Shown here: piece after piece, positions 39,080-43,338 of the stretch
Position numbering within the stretch: the first letter of the stretch is position 1
Layout of the letters: each line of letters starts with the position of its first letter
Virus record (IMG/VR): IMGVR_UViG_3300043540_000481
Location: 1 to 43,338 of that record
DNA from: a virus
DNA: 43,338 nucleotides
Direction: 5' to 3' (one strand)
The notes under the pieces: generated by a model
Database searches by the model: none
Told to the model about the DNA's origin: nothing
Seen by the model: the letters and a program-made list of their open reading frames with translations, nothing else
Position numbers and translations under genes: made by a program

Positions 39080-39365
39080 GAGGCCTTGTGCTTACAAAGT
39101 GTGAGAGTCTGGCGGTTTGCCGGTTGAGACCTTCCCGCGCCGCCCAGATTCTCTCGGCGAGAGAGCTGCGGGGATCGGTGATTTCGGAATAGAAGATCGC
39201 GCGCGCGGAGCGGCAGGAAATCCCGATTGTCCGGGCCGCCCGCGCGAGCCATGCCTTTTGGTTTTCGCCGCCTCGTTTCGGGCCAGCGATGACAAGAAAA
39301 TCGCTTCGGATACGCTCTACTAAGGTCATTGGTTTTTCCGTTCCGCCGGAAGGCTTTTCCAACAT
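38994..39365 (-). CDS. Putative helix-turn-helix protein, first gene of the replication operon
   Basis: The protein has 123 residues from MLEKPSGGTEKPMTLVERIR. GGAG lies 9 nt before this ATG, making it better than the upstream in-frame ATG at 39395. Residues 43-80 (KAWLARAARTIGISCRSARAIFYSEITDP) look like a DNA-binding helix-turn-helix of the kind common in Rhizobiales prophages. The C-terminus is helical (LVRELESIHTQLQDVLSRLA), possibly for dimerisation. A hairpin-rich leader precedes it (39446-39578). Confidence 0.65.
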   Translation of the reverse strand: MLEKPSGGTEKPMTLVERIRSDFLVIAGPKRGGENQKAWLARAARTIGISCRSARAIFYSEITDPRSSLAERIWAAREGLNRQTARLSHFVSTRPHDDPLVRELESIHTQLQDVLSRLAAREG

Positions 39366-39445
39366 ATTGGAACTCTCCTGCGCGATGCTCTTCACGCACC
39401 CAGGAGGAACCTTGAAATCGCATCAACCAATCAATGCGGGCGTGG

Positions 39446-39578
39446 ATGGCTGGACACAGCCATGCCCAAAATTTCAAAACGCGGCGCGGATGAGGGAGGA
39501 GATCACCCGCGCCGCACAGGGGCGTTCGCAAGAACGCCCGCCACGGAGCACCGGGAAATGGCCGCCTGACACGCGGCC
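39446..39578 (-). ncRNA. Hairpin-rich leader or small RNA candidate
   Basis: Four perfect, non-overlapping inverted repeats lie in 133 bp: ATGGCTG-GACA-CAGCCAT (39446-39463), 9-bp arms GCGGCGCGG/CCGCGCCGC (39481-39515), GGCGTTC-GCAA-GAACGCC (39521-39538) and GGCCGC/GCGGCC (39560-39578). No convincing gene covers them. On the minus strand they would lie in the 5' leader of the replication operon. An RNA switch, attenuator or small RNA is possible. None of the known riboswitch cores is recognised. Confidence 0.35.
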
Positions 39579-39687
39579 GCCCCGTCCTGCTCAAAAGCAA
39601 TCCATCACGCAGGCGGAGATCAGAACGAGTGCGCCTTCAAAAAAGCTCTCCATTTCGAAAAAGTCCGTCCCGCGGACGAGATGAACC

Positions 39688-39945
39688 ATGGCATCGAGAA
39701 AGACATCCATAACCGCCTCCATGCTTGACCCGCTCGATATCTTCGCCGCGCTGATCGGGGATCTTGCCACTCATGGTAAAATCACGGTGGCGGATCACGC
39801 GGCCGCGCTGAGCGCGCTGCGAAAGGAAGGGGCGCGGGCGCATAGCCCGCGCCAGTTGCCCGGCGCAATCAACAGACACCGGGAGGGAGGCCAGCGCGGC
39901 GCCAGCAGGAAGGATGACCGCCGCGCGCCGAGCGGAAGGAAATGA
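39688..39945 (+). CDS. Possible small protein on the plus strand
   Basis: This 85-residue frame has a protein-like middle (MLDPLDIFAALIGDLATHGKITVADHAAALSALRKEGARAHSP) and a basic, disordered tail. It is surrounded by minus-strand genes. An alternative ATG at 39721 forms a CATG with a minus-strand ATG at 39722, which opens a 43-residue frame ending at 39591. Which strand is coding here is not decidable by eye. No strong ribosome site is seen. Low-confidence call. Confidence 0.35.
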   Translation: MASRKTSITASMLDPLDIFAALIGDLATHGKITVADHAAALSALRKEGARAHSPRQLPGAINRHREGGQRGASRKDDRRAPSGRK

Positions 39946-39947
39946 GT

Positions 39948-39989
39948 CCTCATCATGAGGAGGCCCGAAGGGCCGTCTCGAAGGATGAG
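39948..39989 (+). repeat. 42-bp palindromic dispersed repeat, copy 2
   Basis: CCTCATCATGAGGAG-GCCC-GAA-GGGC-CGTCTC and a GAAGGATGAG end. Compared with copy 1 (27839-27880, opposite strand), the inner stem differs at four pairs that all remain complementary (CTGC/GCAG versus GCCC/GGGC). Confidence 0.75.
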
Positions 39990-40034
39990 AAAAGCAATCC
40001 GCTGGATGAATGGCGGAACATGAAGGGCTCGCGC

Positions 40035-40145
40035 TCATCCCCGTCCTCCCATCCAGCGCCAGAGGGCGGCGGCCGCCAATAGGATCAGCACCCAAAGGAC
40101 GGCGAGAATCGCGAGCGCGATCAGCCGCGCGGCCTGGCGTGTCAT
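40035..40145 (-). CDS. 36-residue single-pass membrane protein
   Basis: The chain MTRQAARLIALAILAVLWVL continues ILLAAAALWRWMGGRG: a short basic N-terminus and one membrane helix (residues 8-30), ending in aromatic and basic residues. Its ATG overlaps the stop of the previous gene (ATGA), which strongly suggests translational coupling. Function unknown. Size and topology are compatible with a small holin-like or regulatory membrane peptide. Confidence 0.6.
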   Translation of the reverse strand: MTRQAARLIALAILAVLWVLILLAAAALWRWMGGRG

Positions 40146-40348
40146 GTCCCGCCTCCTTTCTTCGCCGCGCGCATGCGCCGGATCACCGAGGCGAGAGCGA
40201 GCTGCATCTCCTCGGGCTGCTCGATGGTCATGACGAGGCTCGCCGCGCCGATCTCGATATGAACGTCCTCGTCCTCCCCGGCGACCGCGCCGCCGCCGAA
40301 GAACTCCTCGACGATCTCAGGCAAAGGCTCCGGCAGAGGACGAGTCAC
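40142..40348 (-). CDS. Small acidic protein of unknown function
   Basis: The protein has 68 residues: MTRPLPEPLPEIVEEFFGGG, an acidic middle (GEDEDVHIEIGAASLVMTIEQ) and a basic end (SVIRRMRAAKKGGG). Start and stop overlap the neighbours (ATGA on both sides), placing it second in the leftward early operon. The family is not recognised. It could act as a protein inhibitor or adaptor, without evidence. Confidence 0.65.
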   Translation of the reverse strand: MTRPLPEPLPEIVEEFFGGGAVAGEDEDVHIEIGAASLVMTIEQPEEMQLALASVIRRMRAAKKGGGT

Positions 40349-40635
40349 GTCTGTGCCTCCGCCACCGCCGGAAAAGGGGGTGTGGCAATACCTTCCGCTG
40401 CGGGAATGCGCGGCACTGGGCGCTCAACGAGAGGCGGCCATTCCGCATCTTCGGGCCAATTATCGGAAAACCATTGAAGCGCGATTTGCAGGCGCCGGGT
40501 TCCGATATCTCCTCCGCGCCGGAGAATCGCGATGCGTTTCCCATCATTGAAAACGCGTGTCGATATCGTAGCGTCGGCCATCTTGCCGCCGCCGAACGCA
40601 TCGACCACCTTAAGGAGCTTTTGAATTTGATCCAT
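40345..40635 (-). CDS. First gene of the leftward early operon, probable DNA-binding regulator
   Basis: The protein has 96 residues: MDQIQKLLKVVDAFGGGKMADATISTRVFNDGKRIAILRRGGDIGTRRLQIALQWFSDNWPEDAEWPP. The N-terminal 60 residues resemble the helix-turn-helix small phage regulators found in many prophages (ATISTRVFNDGKRI as recognition region). It lies directly downstream of a promoter whose spacer holds the 14-bp operator, so it may be the autoregulator of this region. The expected transcript start falls about 2 nt before the ATG, so the message may be almost leaderless. Confidence 0.7.
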   Translation of the reverse strand: MDQIQKLLKVVDAFGGGKMADATISTRVFNDGKRIAILRRGGDIGTRRLQIALQWFSDNWPEDAEWPPLVERPVPRIPAAEGIATPPFPAVAEAQT

Positions 40636-40643
40636 AAGGGCAA

Positions 40644-40672
40644 GGATAACGGGTTAAAACCCGCTTTGTCAA
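40644..40672 (-). promoter_or_regulatory. Leftward early promoter PL with operator in the spacer
   Basis: On the minus strand TTGACA (40667-40672) and TTATCC (40644-40649) are separated by 17 bp. The palindrome CGGGTTAAAACCCG (40650-40663) lies inside the spacer, so bound repressor would block RNA polymerase directly. Confidence 0.75.
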
Positions 40673-40862
40673 CGGGTCATTACCCGATTTTTTCACGGGC
40701 ATCGGGCGGGTAAAATCCCGTTTATGGCGAACTGCACACCGCAAAACGCGGCGTTGAGATGTCCATGAAGCGTCTCGCTGATATCCTAGAGAACGGTTTT
40801 ATCGCGATGTAATCAAAATCGGGTTTTAACCCGCTTTATCGCTTGACGCGGGTTTTAACCCG
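40650..40862. promoter_or_regulatory. Five related 14-bp operators in the divergent control region
   Basis: O1 40650-40663 (CGGGTTAAAACCCG), O2 40673-40686 (CGGGTCATTACCCG), O3 40707-40720 (CGGGTAAAATCCCG), O4 40820-40833 and O5 40849-40862 (both CGGGTTTTAACCCG). O1, O4 and O5 have perfect 6-bp arms around 2 bp; O2 and O3 keep shorter arms. O1 and O5 sit in promoter spacers. The 99 bp between O3 and O4 contain no gene. The arrangement resembles a phage repressor/anti-repressor switch. Confidence 0.85.
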
Positions 40863-40870
40863 TTTATACT
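40843..40870 (+). promoter_or_regulatory. Rightward early promoter PR with operator in the spacer
   Basis: TTGACG (40843-40848) and TATACT (40865-40870) are separated by 16 bp. Operator O5 (40849-40862) fills the spacer. It drives the rightward small-gene operon beginning at 40899. Confidence 0.8.
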
Positions 40871-40898
40871 CGCTCCATCACAACCGATGGAGCCGCAG

Positions 40899-41204
40899 AT
40901 GTCGGATCAATCCTCAAATCTCCCCGCCGCCGAAAAAGCCGTTGTCGTCACGACCGCCCACCGAGGTGTGTTTTTCGGTTATGCGGCCGACACCTCCGGC
41001 ACAACGATCAAGCTGCGCGATGCGCGCAATTGCGTCTATTGGCCAGCCAAAACCAAAGGGTTTCTTGGCCTCGCGAGCACCGGACCGCTTGAAGGATCCC
41101 GCGTAGGGCCAAAGGCAGACATTGAGCTGCGCGACATCACTTGCGTTGCGTACTGCTCTCCGGCCGCCATTGATGCTTGGGAGCGGGCTCCATGGTCCGA
41201 ATAA
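40899..41204 (+). CDS. DUF6948-like small phage protein
   Basis: The protein has 101 residues from MSDQSSNLPAAEKAVVVTT. GGAG (40889-40892) lies 6 nt before this ATG; the in-frame ATG at 40887 has no ribosome site. The body (VVTTAHRGVFFGYAADTSGT, TIKLRDARNCVYWPA, then TGPLEGSRVG, ITCVAYCSPAAIDAWE) fits the DUF6948 family of phage proteins, whose function is unknown. It is the first gene under PR. Confidence 0.8.
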   Translation: MSDQSSNLPAAEKAVVVTTAHRGVFFGYAADTSGTTIKLRDARNCVYWPAKTKGFLGLASTGPLEGSRVGPKADIELRDITCVAYCSPAAIDAWERAPWSE

Positions 41205-41212
41205 TCAGAGGG

Positions 41213-41506
41213 ATGATCCCGGCATGGATCTCTAGTTGCGGCGGCTACGGCGTCGGCGGCGGTGGATACGGCTTCAGTTTCAGCTTCGGCGACGGTTATG
41301 GCGACAGTGGATACTGTTGCGGCGGCGGCGGCGCCGAAGGCTATGGCAACGGTGGCTATGGCTATTGCTACGGCGATGGCTCCGGCGGCGGCGGTGTCGG
41401 CTACGGTCGCGGCTACAGATCCGGCGGCGGCGATGGCTTCGGCTACGGCAACTACGGTTGCGGCTACAGCTCCGGCTCCGGCGCCGGCTACGGCGGCGGC
41501 GATTGA
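41213..41506 (+). CDS. Glycine/tyrosine-rich low-complexity protein
   Basis: The protein has 97 residues from MIPAWISSCGGYGVGG. AGAGGG lies directly before the ATG; an upstream in-frame ATG at 41192 overlaps the previous gene. After residue 9 nearly every other residue is Gly, alternating with Tyr, Ser, Asp, Phe and Cys (GYGNGGYGYCYGDGSGGGG). In this frame Gly uses GGC, GGT and GGA, Tyr uses TAC and TAT, and Ser uses AGT, AGC and TCC. Synonymous variation of this kind supports selection for the Gly-Tyr frame rather than a simple DNA repeat. The other two frames are Ala/Thr-rich or Arg/Leu-rich. No known domain is seen. Phase-separating or adhesive properties are possible. Confidence 0.7.
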   Translation: MIPAWISSCGGYGVGGGGYGFSFSFGDGYGDSGYCCGGGGAEGYGNGGYGYCYGDGSGGGGVGYGRGYRSGGGDGFGYGNYGCGYSSGSGAGYGGGD

Positions 41507-41520
41507 GATGAGGTCATATC

Positions 41521-41787
41521 ATGCGTCTTCAACCGCACCCAGATTTCTCCCGCCAGCCCAAGGCCTACGCCGCGGCGCTTGGCCGCGCCCGCGCCGCGAA
41601 CGGCGCCATCATCGCCCGCAACGAGGCGGCGTGGATCGAAGCGATCCGTGGGCTTCTCGCCAGGGGGTCCACCGCTCTCGCCGACGAAATGGCCGCCGAT
41701 TTCCTCCACGGCGCGCCTGACCCAAAGACCCTCGGCCGCCGCCGGGCCCTTCTGATGTCGCTCCTGCCAAGGGAGCCAAGGCCATGA
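41521..41787 (+). CDS. Small helical protein of unknown function
   Basis: The protein has 88 residues: MRLQPHPDFSRQPKAYAAAL, a helical middle (RNEAAWIEAIRGLLARGSTALADEMAADF) and a basic end (LGRRRALLMSLL). A TGAGGT element is seen 8 nt upstream. Its stop overlaps the next ATG (ATGA). I do not recognise the family. It is part of the rightward early operon. Confidence 0.65.
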   Translation: MRLQPHPDFSRQPKAYAAALGRARAANGAIIARNEAAWIEAIRGLLARGSTALADEMAADFLHGAPDPKTLGRRRALLMSLLPREPRP

Positions 41788-41993
41788 CCTTCTCGCGCCG
41801 CGCCACCGCGCTGTTCTACGAGGTCATGAGCGAGGAGCAGAAGGACGATGTATTCGCCCGCTTCTGCGCGATCAGCGCCCGCTTCGATGACGTCCGCGAC
41901 GCTCTTCACGAGGCGATCACCGACGTCACCCTTGGCATCCTCGCGGAGCTTCCTCCGGAGCAGCGCGAGGAGCTGACGGCGGTGCTCCAATGA
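41784..41993 (+). CDS. Small acidic helical protein of unknown function
   Basis: The protein has 69 residues: MTFSRRATALFYEVMSEEQKDDVFARFC, followed by SARFDDVRDALHEAITDVTLGILAELPPEQREELTAVLQ. It is acidic and mostly helical. It overlaps both neighbours (ATGA before, ATGA after), showing tight translational coupling. Its function is not known. Small early helical proteins of this kind often act as inhibitors or adaptors, but nothing in the sequence shows this. Confidence 0.65.
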   Translation: MTFSRRATALFYEVMSEEQKDDVFARFCAISARFDDVRDALHEAITDVTLGILAELPPEQREELTAVLQ

Positions 41994-42136
41994 GGCGCCT
42001 CGAACTCTGGCTCGCCGCCGCCTTCATCGCGTGGGGCGCGGCGATTCTCGTATGGGACCGCGCGCACCGCGGCGATCCCGCCGCCGTTGTCGAGCGGATC
42101 GATGTGCGGCCCATCGGAAGGACAGATGCCATATGA
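41990..42136 (+). CDS. 48-residue single-pass membrane protein
   Basis: MRRLELWLAAAFIAWGAAIL starts the chain; residues 5-22 form one membrane segment, followed by a charged C-terminus (WDRAHRGDPAAVVERIDVRP) probably outside. It resembles spanin or holin-class small proteins only in topology. It overlaps both neighbours by ATGA-type junctions, which is strong evidence for translation. Confidence 0.65.
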   Translation: MRRLELWLAAAFIAWGAAILVWDRAHRGDPAAVVERIDVRPIGRTDAI

Positions 42137-42348
42137 CGCCGCGTCACGCCATTCCCGCGCCCTCGGTCAGCCGCCGGACCCTCACGGGCGAGGCCATGCT
42201 CATCCGCATGGAGACCGACATCGCCGAGCTCTTCGCCGAGCGCCGGTACGTCCTCACCACCGACCTCATCGCCCTCGGCTGGTCGCGGCACCAGGTTCAC
42301 CAGTTTCAATCGATTCTGGAAAGAGAAAATCATGCCAGAAATTCATAA
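42133..42348 (+). CDS. Small protein with HTH-like middle
   Basis: The protein has 71 residues from MTPRHAIPAPSVSRRTLTGE; its ATG overlaps the stop of the membrane protein. The second half (AELFAERRYVLTTDLIALGWSRHQVHQFQSIL) resembles a helix-turn-helix with LTTDLIALGWSRHQVHQF as the candidate motif. A longer upstream frame exists, but the ATGA junction favours this start. A DNA-binding role is tentative. Confidence 0.6.
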   Translation: MTPRHAIPAPSVSRRTLTGEAMLIRMETDIAELFAERRYVLTTDLIALGWSRHQVHQFQSILERENHARNS

Positions 42349-42505
42349 TGCCATGGAGGCCCTGGCTGGCCTCCTCATGGCCATCGCCGGGCTGCTCATT
42401 TCCCAGGCCCTCTACATTTCCTTCCGCATCCGCCAGTTCACCCGCGCGCCGGACCGCAAGGATGGCGTCGCCTTCGGCGGCTGGCGCGGCACGTTCTACC
42501 GCTGA
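42332..42505 (+). CDS. 57-residue single-pass membrane protein
   Basis: MPEIHNAMEALAGLLMAIAG begins the chain. Residues 9-31 form a membrane helix (LAGLLMAIAGLLISQALYISF), followed by a basic segment (RIRQFTRAPDRK) and a Gly/Trp-rich end. It overlaps the end of the previous gene. GAAAGAGAA is a weak ribosome site 7 nt upstream. No family is known. The topology is compatible with a small regulator of host membrane functions or a holin. Confidence 0.6.
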   Translation: MPEIHNAMEALAGLLMAIAGLLISQALYISFRIRQFTRAPDRKDGVAFGGWRGTFYR

Positions 42506-42512
42506 GGCCGCC

Positions 42513-42788
42513 ATGTCCGCGAAGATAATCCCCTTCCCCGGCGGATGGCATTACCGCCGCGATAACCTGGCGGTGAACTACATCGATCCCTCGCCGCCGG
42601 ATCCTTATGACACCGGCGAGGAGGAGGACGGCGATGGCCTGCGCGCGATCCGGCGCGGCATCTTCATCTCCCTCGCGATGTGGGCCATGGCGGCCGTCAT
42701 CCTCCTGAAGGTTCTTCCGCACGGCACCGCGCCCAGCCCGCCGAAGCTGGCGGCGGGTGCCCATGCCGCTAGCTGCGCGGAGAAATAA
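42513..42788 (+). CDS. 91-residue membrane-anchored protein
   Basis: The chain starts MSAKIIPFPGGWHYRRDNLA, has an acidic stretch (DTGEEEDGDGLR) and one C-terminal membrane helix (ISLAMWAMAAVILLKVL, about residues 53-69), then a short tail. GCTGAGGCCGCC precedes the ATG, and the spacing to the previous stop is 7 bp. It has no signal peptide, so it is probably a C-tail-anchored inner-membrane protein. The family is not recognised. Confidence 0.65.
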   Translation: MSAKIIPFPGGWHYRRDNLAVNYIDPSPPDPYDTGEEEDGDGLRAIRRGIFISLAMWAMAAVILLKVLPHGTAPSPPKLAAGAHAASCAEK

Positions 42789-42790
42789 TC

Positions 42791-42830
42791 ATCGCGCCGC
42801 ACCGCTGCGCTCCGCAACGCTCCGCCACGC
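42791..42830 (+). repeat. GCGNN pentamer array 5 (8 units)
   Basis: Eight perfect NNCGC units (GCGNN on the minus strand) plus one variant lie in the 55-bp gap before the HD-like gene, ending about 13 bp before its ATG. This is the only array on the rightward transcript; its orientation relative to the downstream gene matches arrays 2-4. Confidence 0.85.
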
Positions 42831-42843
42831 AACGAAAGCTCAA

Positions 42844-43338
42844 ATGCCCCATCAAGACATCTTGCATCCATCGCCGGAAGATATTGATTTCCGGCAAATC
42901 GCCGAGCGGCTGGCGCAGATCATCTTATACAATGGCTGCGGCCACAAGCCCGTCTCGGCCGCGCAGCATACGCTGATCCTCTGCGACGCGCTGCTCGATC
43001 CGGCCGCGATGCCCTGGGCGCTTCTCGCCGAGACGCCCCGCGCGGTTATCGGCGATCTCGATGTTTGCGCGCTCGGCGCGCTGCTGACCCGCGCGAAGGA
43101 GCTTTCCGAGCGCGGACGGCGCATCATCCTCAACGAGTGGGATGTCCTGAAGAGCCGCCACATCGGGGCCGCGCGCCTCGCCGCCGGGCTGCCCGAGCCG
43201 GACGAGACCATCACGCGGCACATCTTCCGCGCCGGCCGCGTTGCCATGCTCACCGAGCGGCGCGACTTTCTCTCCAGGACGCCGCGCGGCTGGCCGAAGG
43301 ATCTCGATGTCCTCTCGCCTCTCCCAAGGGTCTACCGG
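42844..43338 (+). CDS. HD-domain-like phosphohydrolase relative lacking the HD pair (runs off right edge)
   Basis: At least 165 residues from MPHQDILHPSPEDIDFRQIA; the frame is open at the edge. The order AERLAQIILYNGCGHKPVSAAQHTLILCDAL, then WALLAETPRAVIGDL, and later AMLTERRDFL follows phage HD-superfamily phosphohydrolases (YfbR-like, 5'-nucleotidase type). In those, AQH supplies a metal-binding His and LLHDAxEAYxGD supplies the HD pair. Here AQH is kept, but the HD pair is replaced (LLAETPRA), so catalysis is doubtful. It may be a nucleotide-binding decoy or a regulator. Confidence 0.65.
   Translation, partial: MPHQDILHPSPEDIDFRQIAERLAQIILYNGCGHKPVSAAQHTLILCDALLDPAAMPWALLAETPRAVIGDLDVCALGALLTRAKELSERGRRIILNEWDVLKSRHIGAARLAAGLPEPDETITRHIFRAGRVAMLTERRDFLSRTPRGWPKDLDVLSPLPRVYR

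Noticed and set aside
39637-40095. 152-codon minus frame across the second palindromic repeat
   Set aside because: It runs through the dispersed repeat and is rich in Ser, Pro, Arg, His and Cys, unlike the real proteins here. The plus-strand frame has a more plausible composition.
41236-41720. Alternative frames of the Gly/Tyr-rich region (Arg/Leu-rich and Ala/Thr-rich)
   Set aside because: Third-position variation is synonymous only in the Gly-Tyr frame; the others are by-products of the repeated GGC-TAY pattern.
1-43338. Integrase, lysogeny repressor of CI type, endolysin
   Set aside because: I searched the translated frames for tyrosine or serine recombinase, S24 repressor and standalone lysozyme motifs and saw none. 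Only the tape measure has a lysozyme-like domain. These genes may lie outside the window.

Overview
The window is a high-GC segment of a tailed phage or prophage from an alphaproteobacterium, most likely of the Hyphomicrobiales. Three things point there: a GcrA-type cell-cycle regulator next to an adenine-N6 methyltransferase, two copies of a palindromic element of the kind dispersed in Rhizobiales chromosomes, and the general style of the proteins. The virion genes describe a mosaic myovirus. Head and packaging are lambda/HK97-like (Nu1/GpA terminase, gpW, lambda-type portal, a fused S78 protease plus HK97 capsid protein). The contractile tail is P2-like (gpV, gp25/W, J, I, sheath, tube, chaperone with frameshift, tape measure, U, X, D). 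I see no integrase, no recognisable lysis cassette and no tRNA, so the window does not hold the whole element.

Layout: almost everything from about 40.6 kb down to position 1 is read leftward (minus strand). At 40.64-40.87 kb lies a divergent control region. Two sigma70-like promoters face away from each other, each with a 14-bp CGGGTT-NN-AACCCG palindrome between its -35 and -10, and three further related palindromes lie between them. The leftward transcript first makes small regulators and a small membrane protein (40.6-40.0 kb). After a strongly hairpinned stretch (39.4-39.6 kb) it runs through a tightly overlapping operon (39.4-32.9 kb): HTH-like protein, winged-helix protein, TSCPD-like protein, GcrA-like protein with two DNA-binding domains, MT-A70 methyltransferase, dCTP deaminase, primase and SF3 helicase. 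Next to the helicase gene is a probable replication origin (32.32-32.57 kb): 9/11-bp iterons in two mirror-image arms around an A/T tract and a perfect DnaA box.

From 32.3 kb leftward come an unknown protein, a gpZ-like protein, the terminases, portal, capsid, connector genes, baseplate, fibres, sheath/tube, tape measure, hub and finally three fibre or depolymerase-like proteins that, unusually, each begin with a Sec signal peptide. The leftmost one runs off the window. The rightward transcript (40.9-43.3 kb) encodes a DUF6948-like protein, a remarkable Gly/Tyr-rich protein, a string of translationally coupled small proteins (several with one membrane segment) and a degenerate HD-domain protein cut by the right edge.

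Non-coding structure is the most unusual part. Five arrays of 5-bp units GCGNN (8-19 units) sit just upstream of start codons. Five terminator-like hairpins sit 10-25 nt before the start of the next gene rather than after the previous one. gpU seems to start at an ATT codon behind a highly structured leader. All functional calls are from reading sequence and motifs by eye; no database search was possible.
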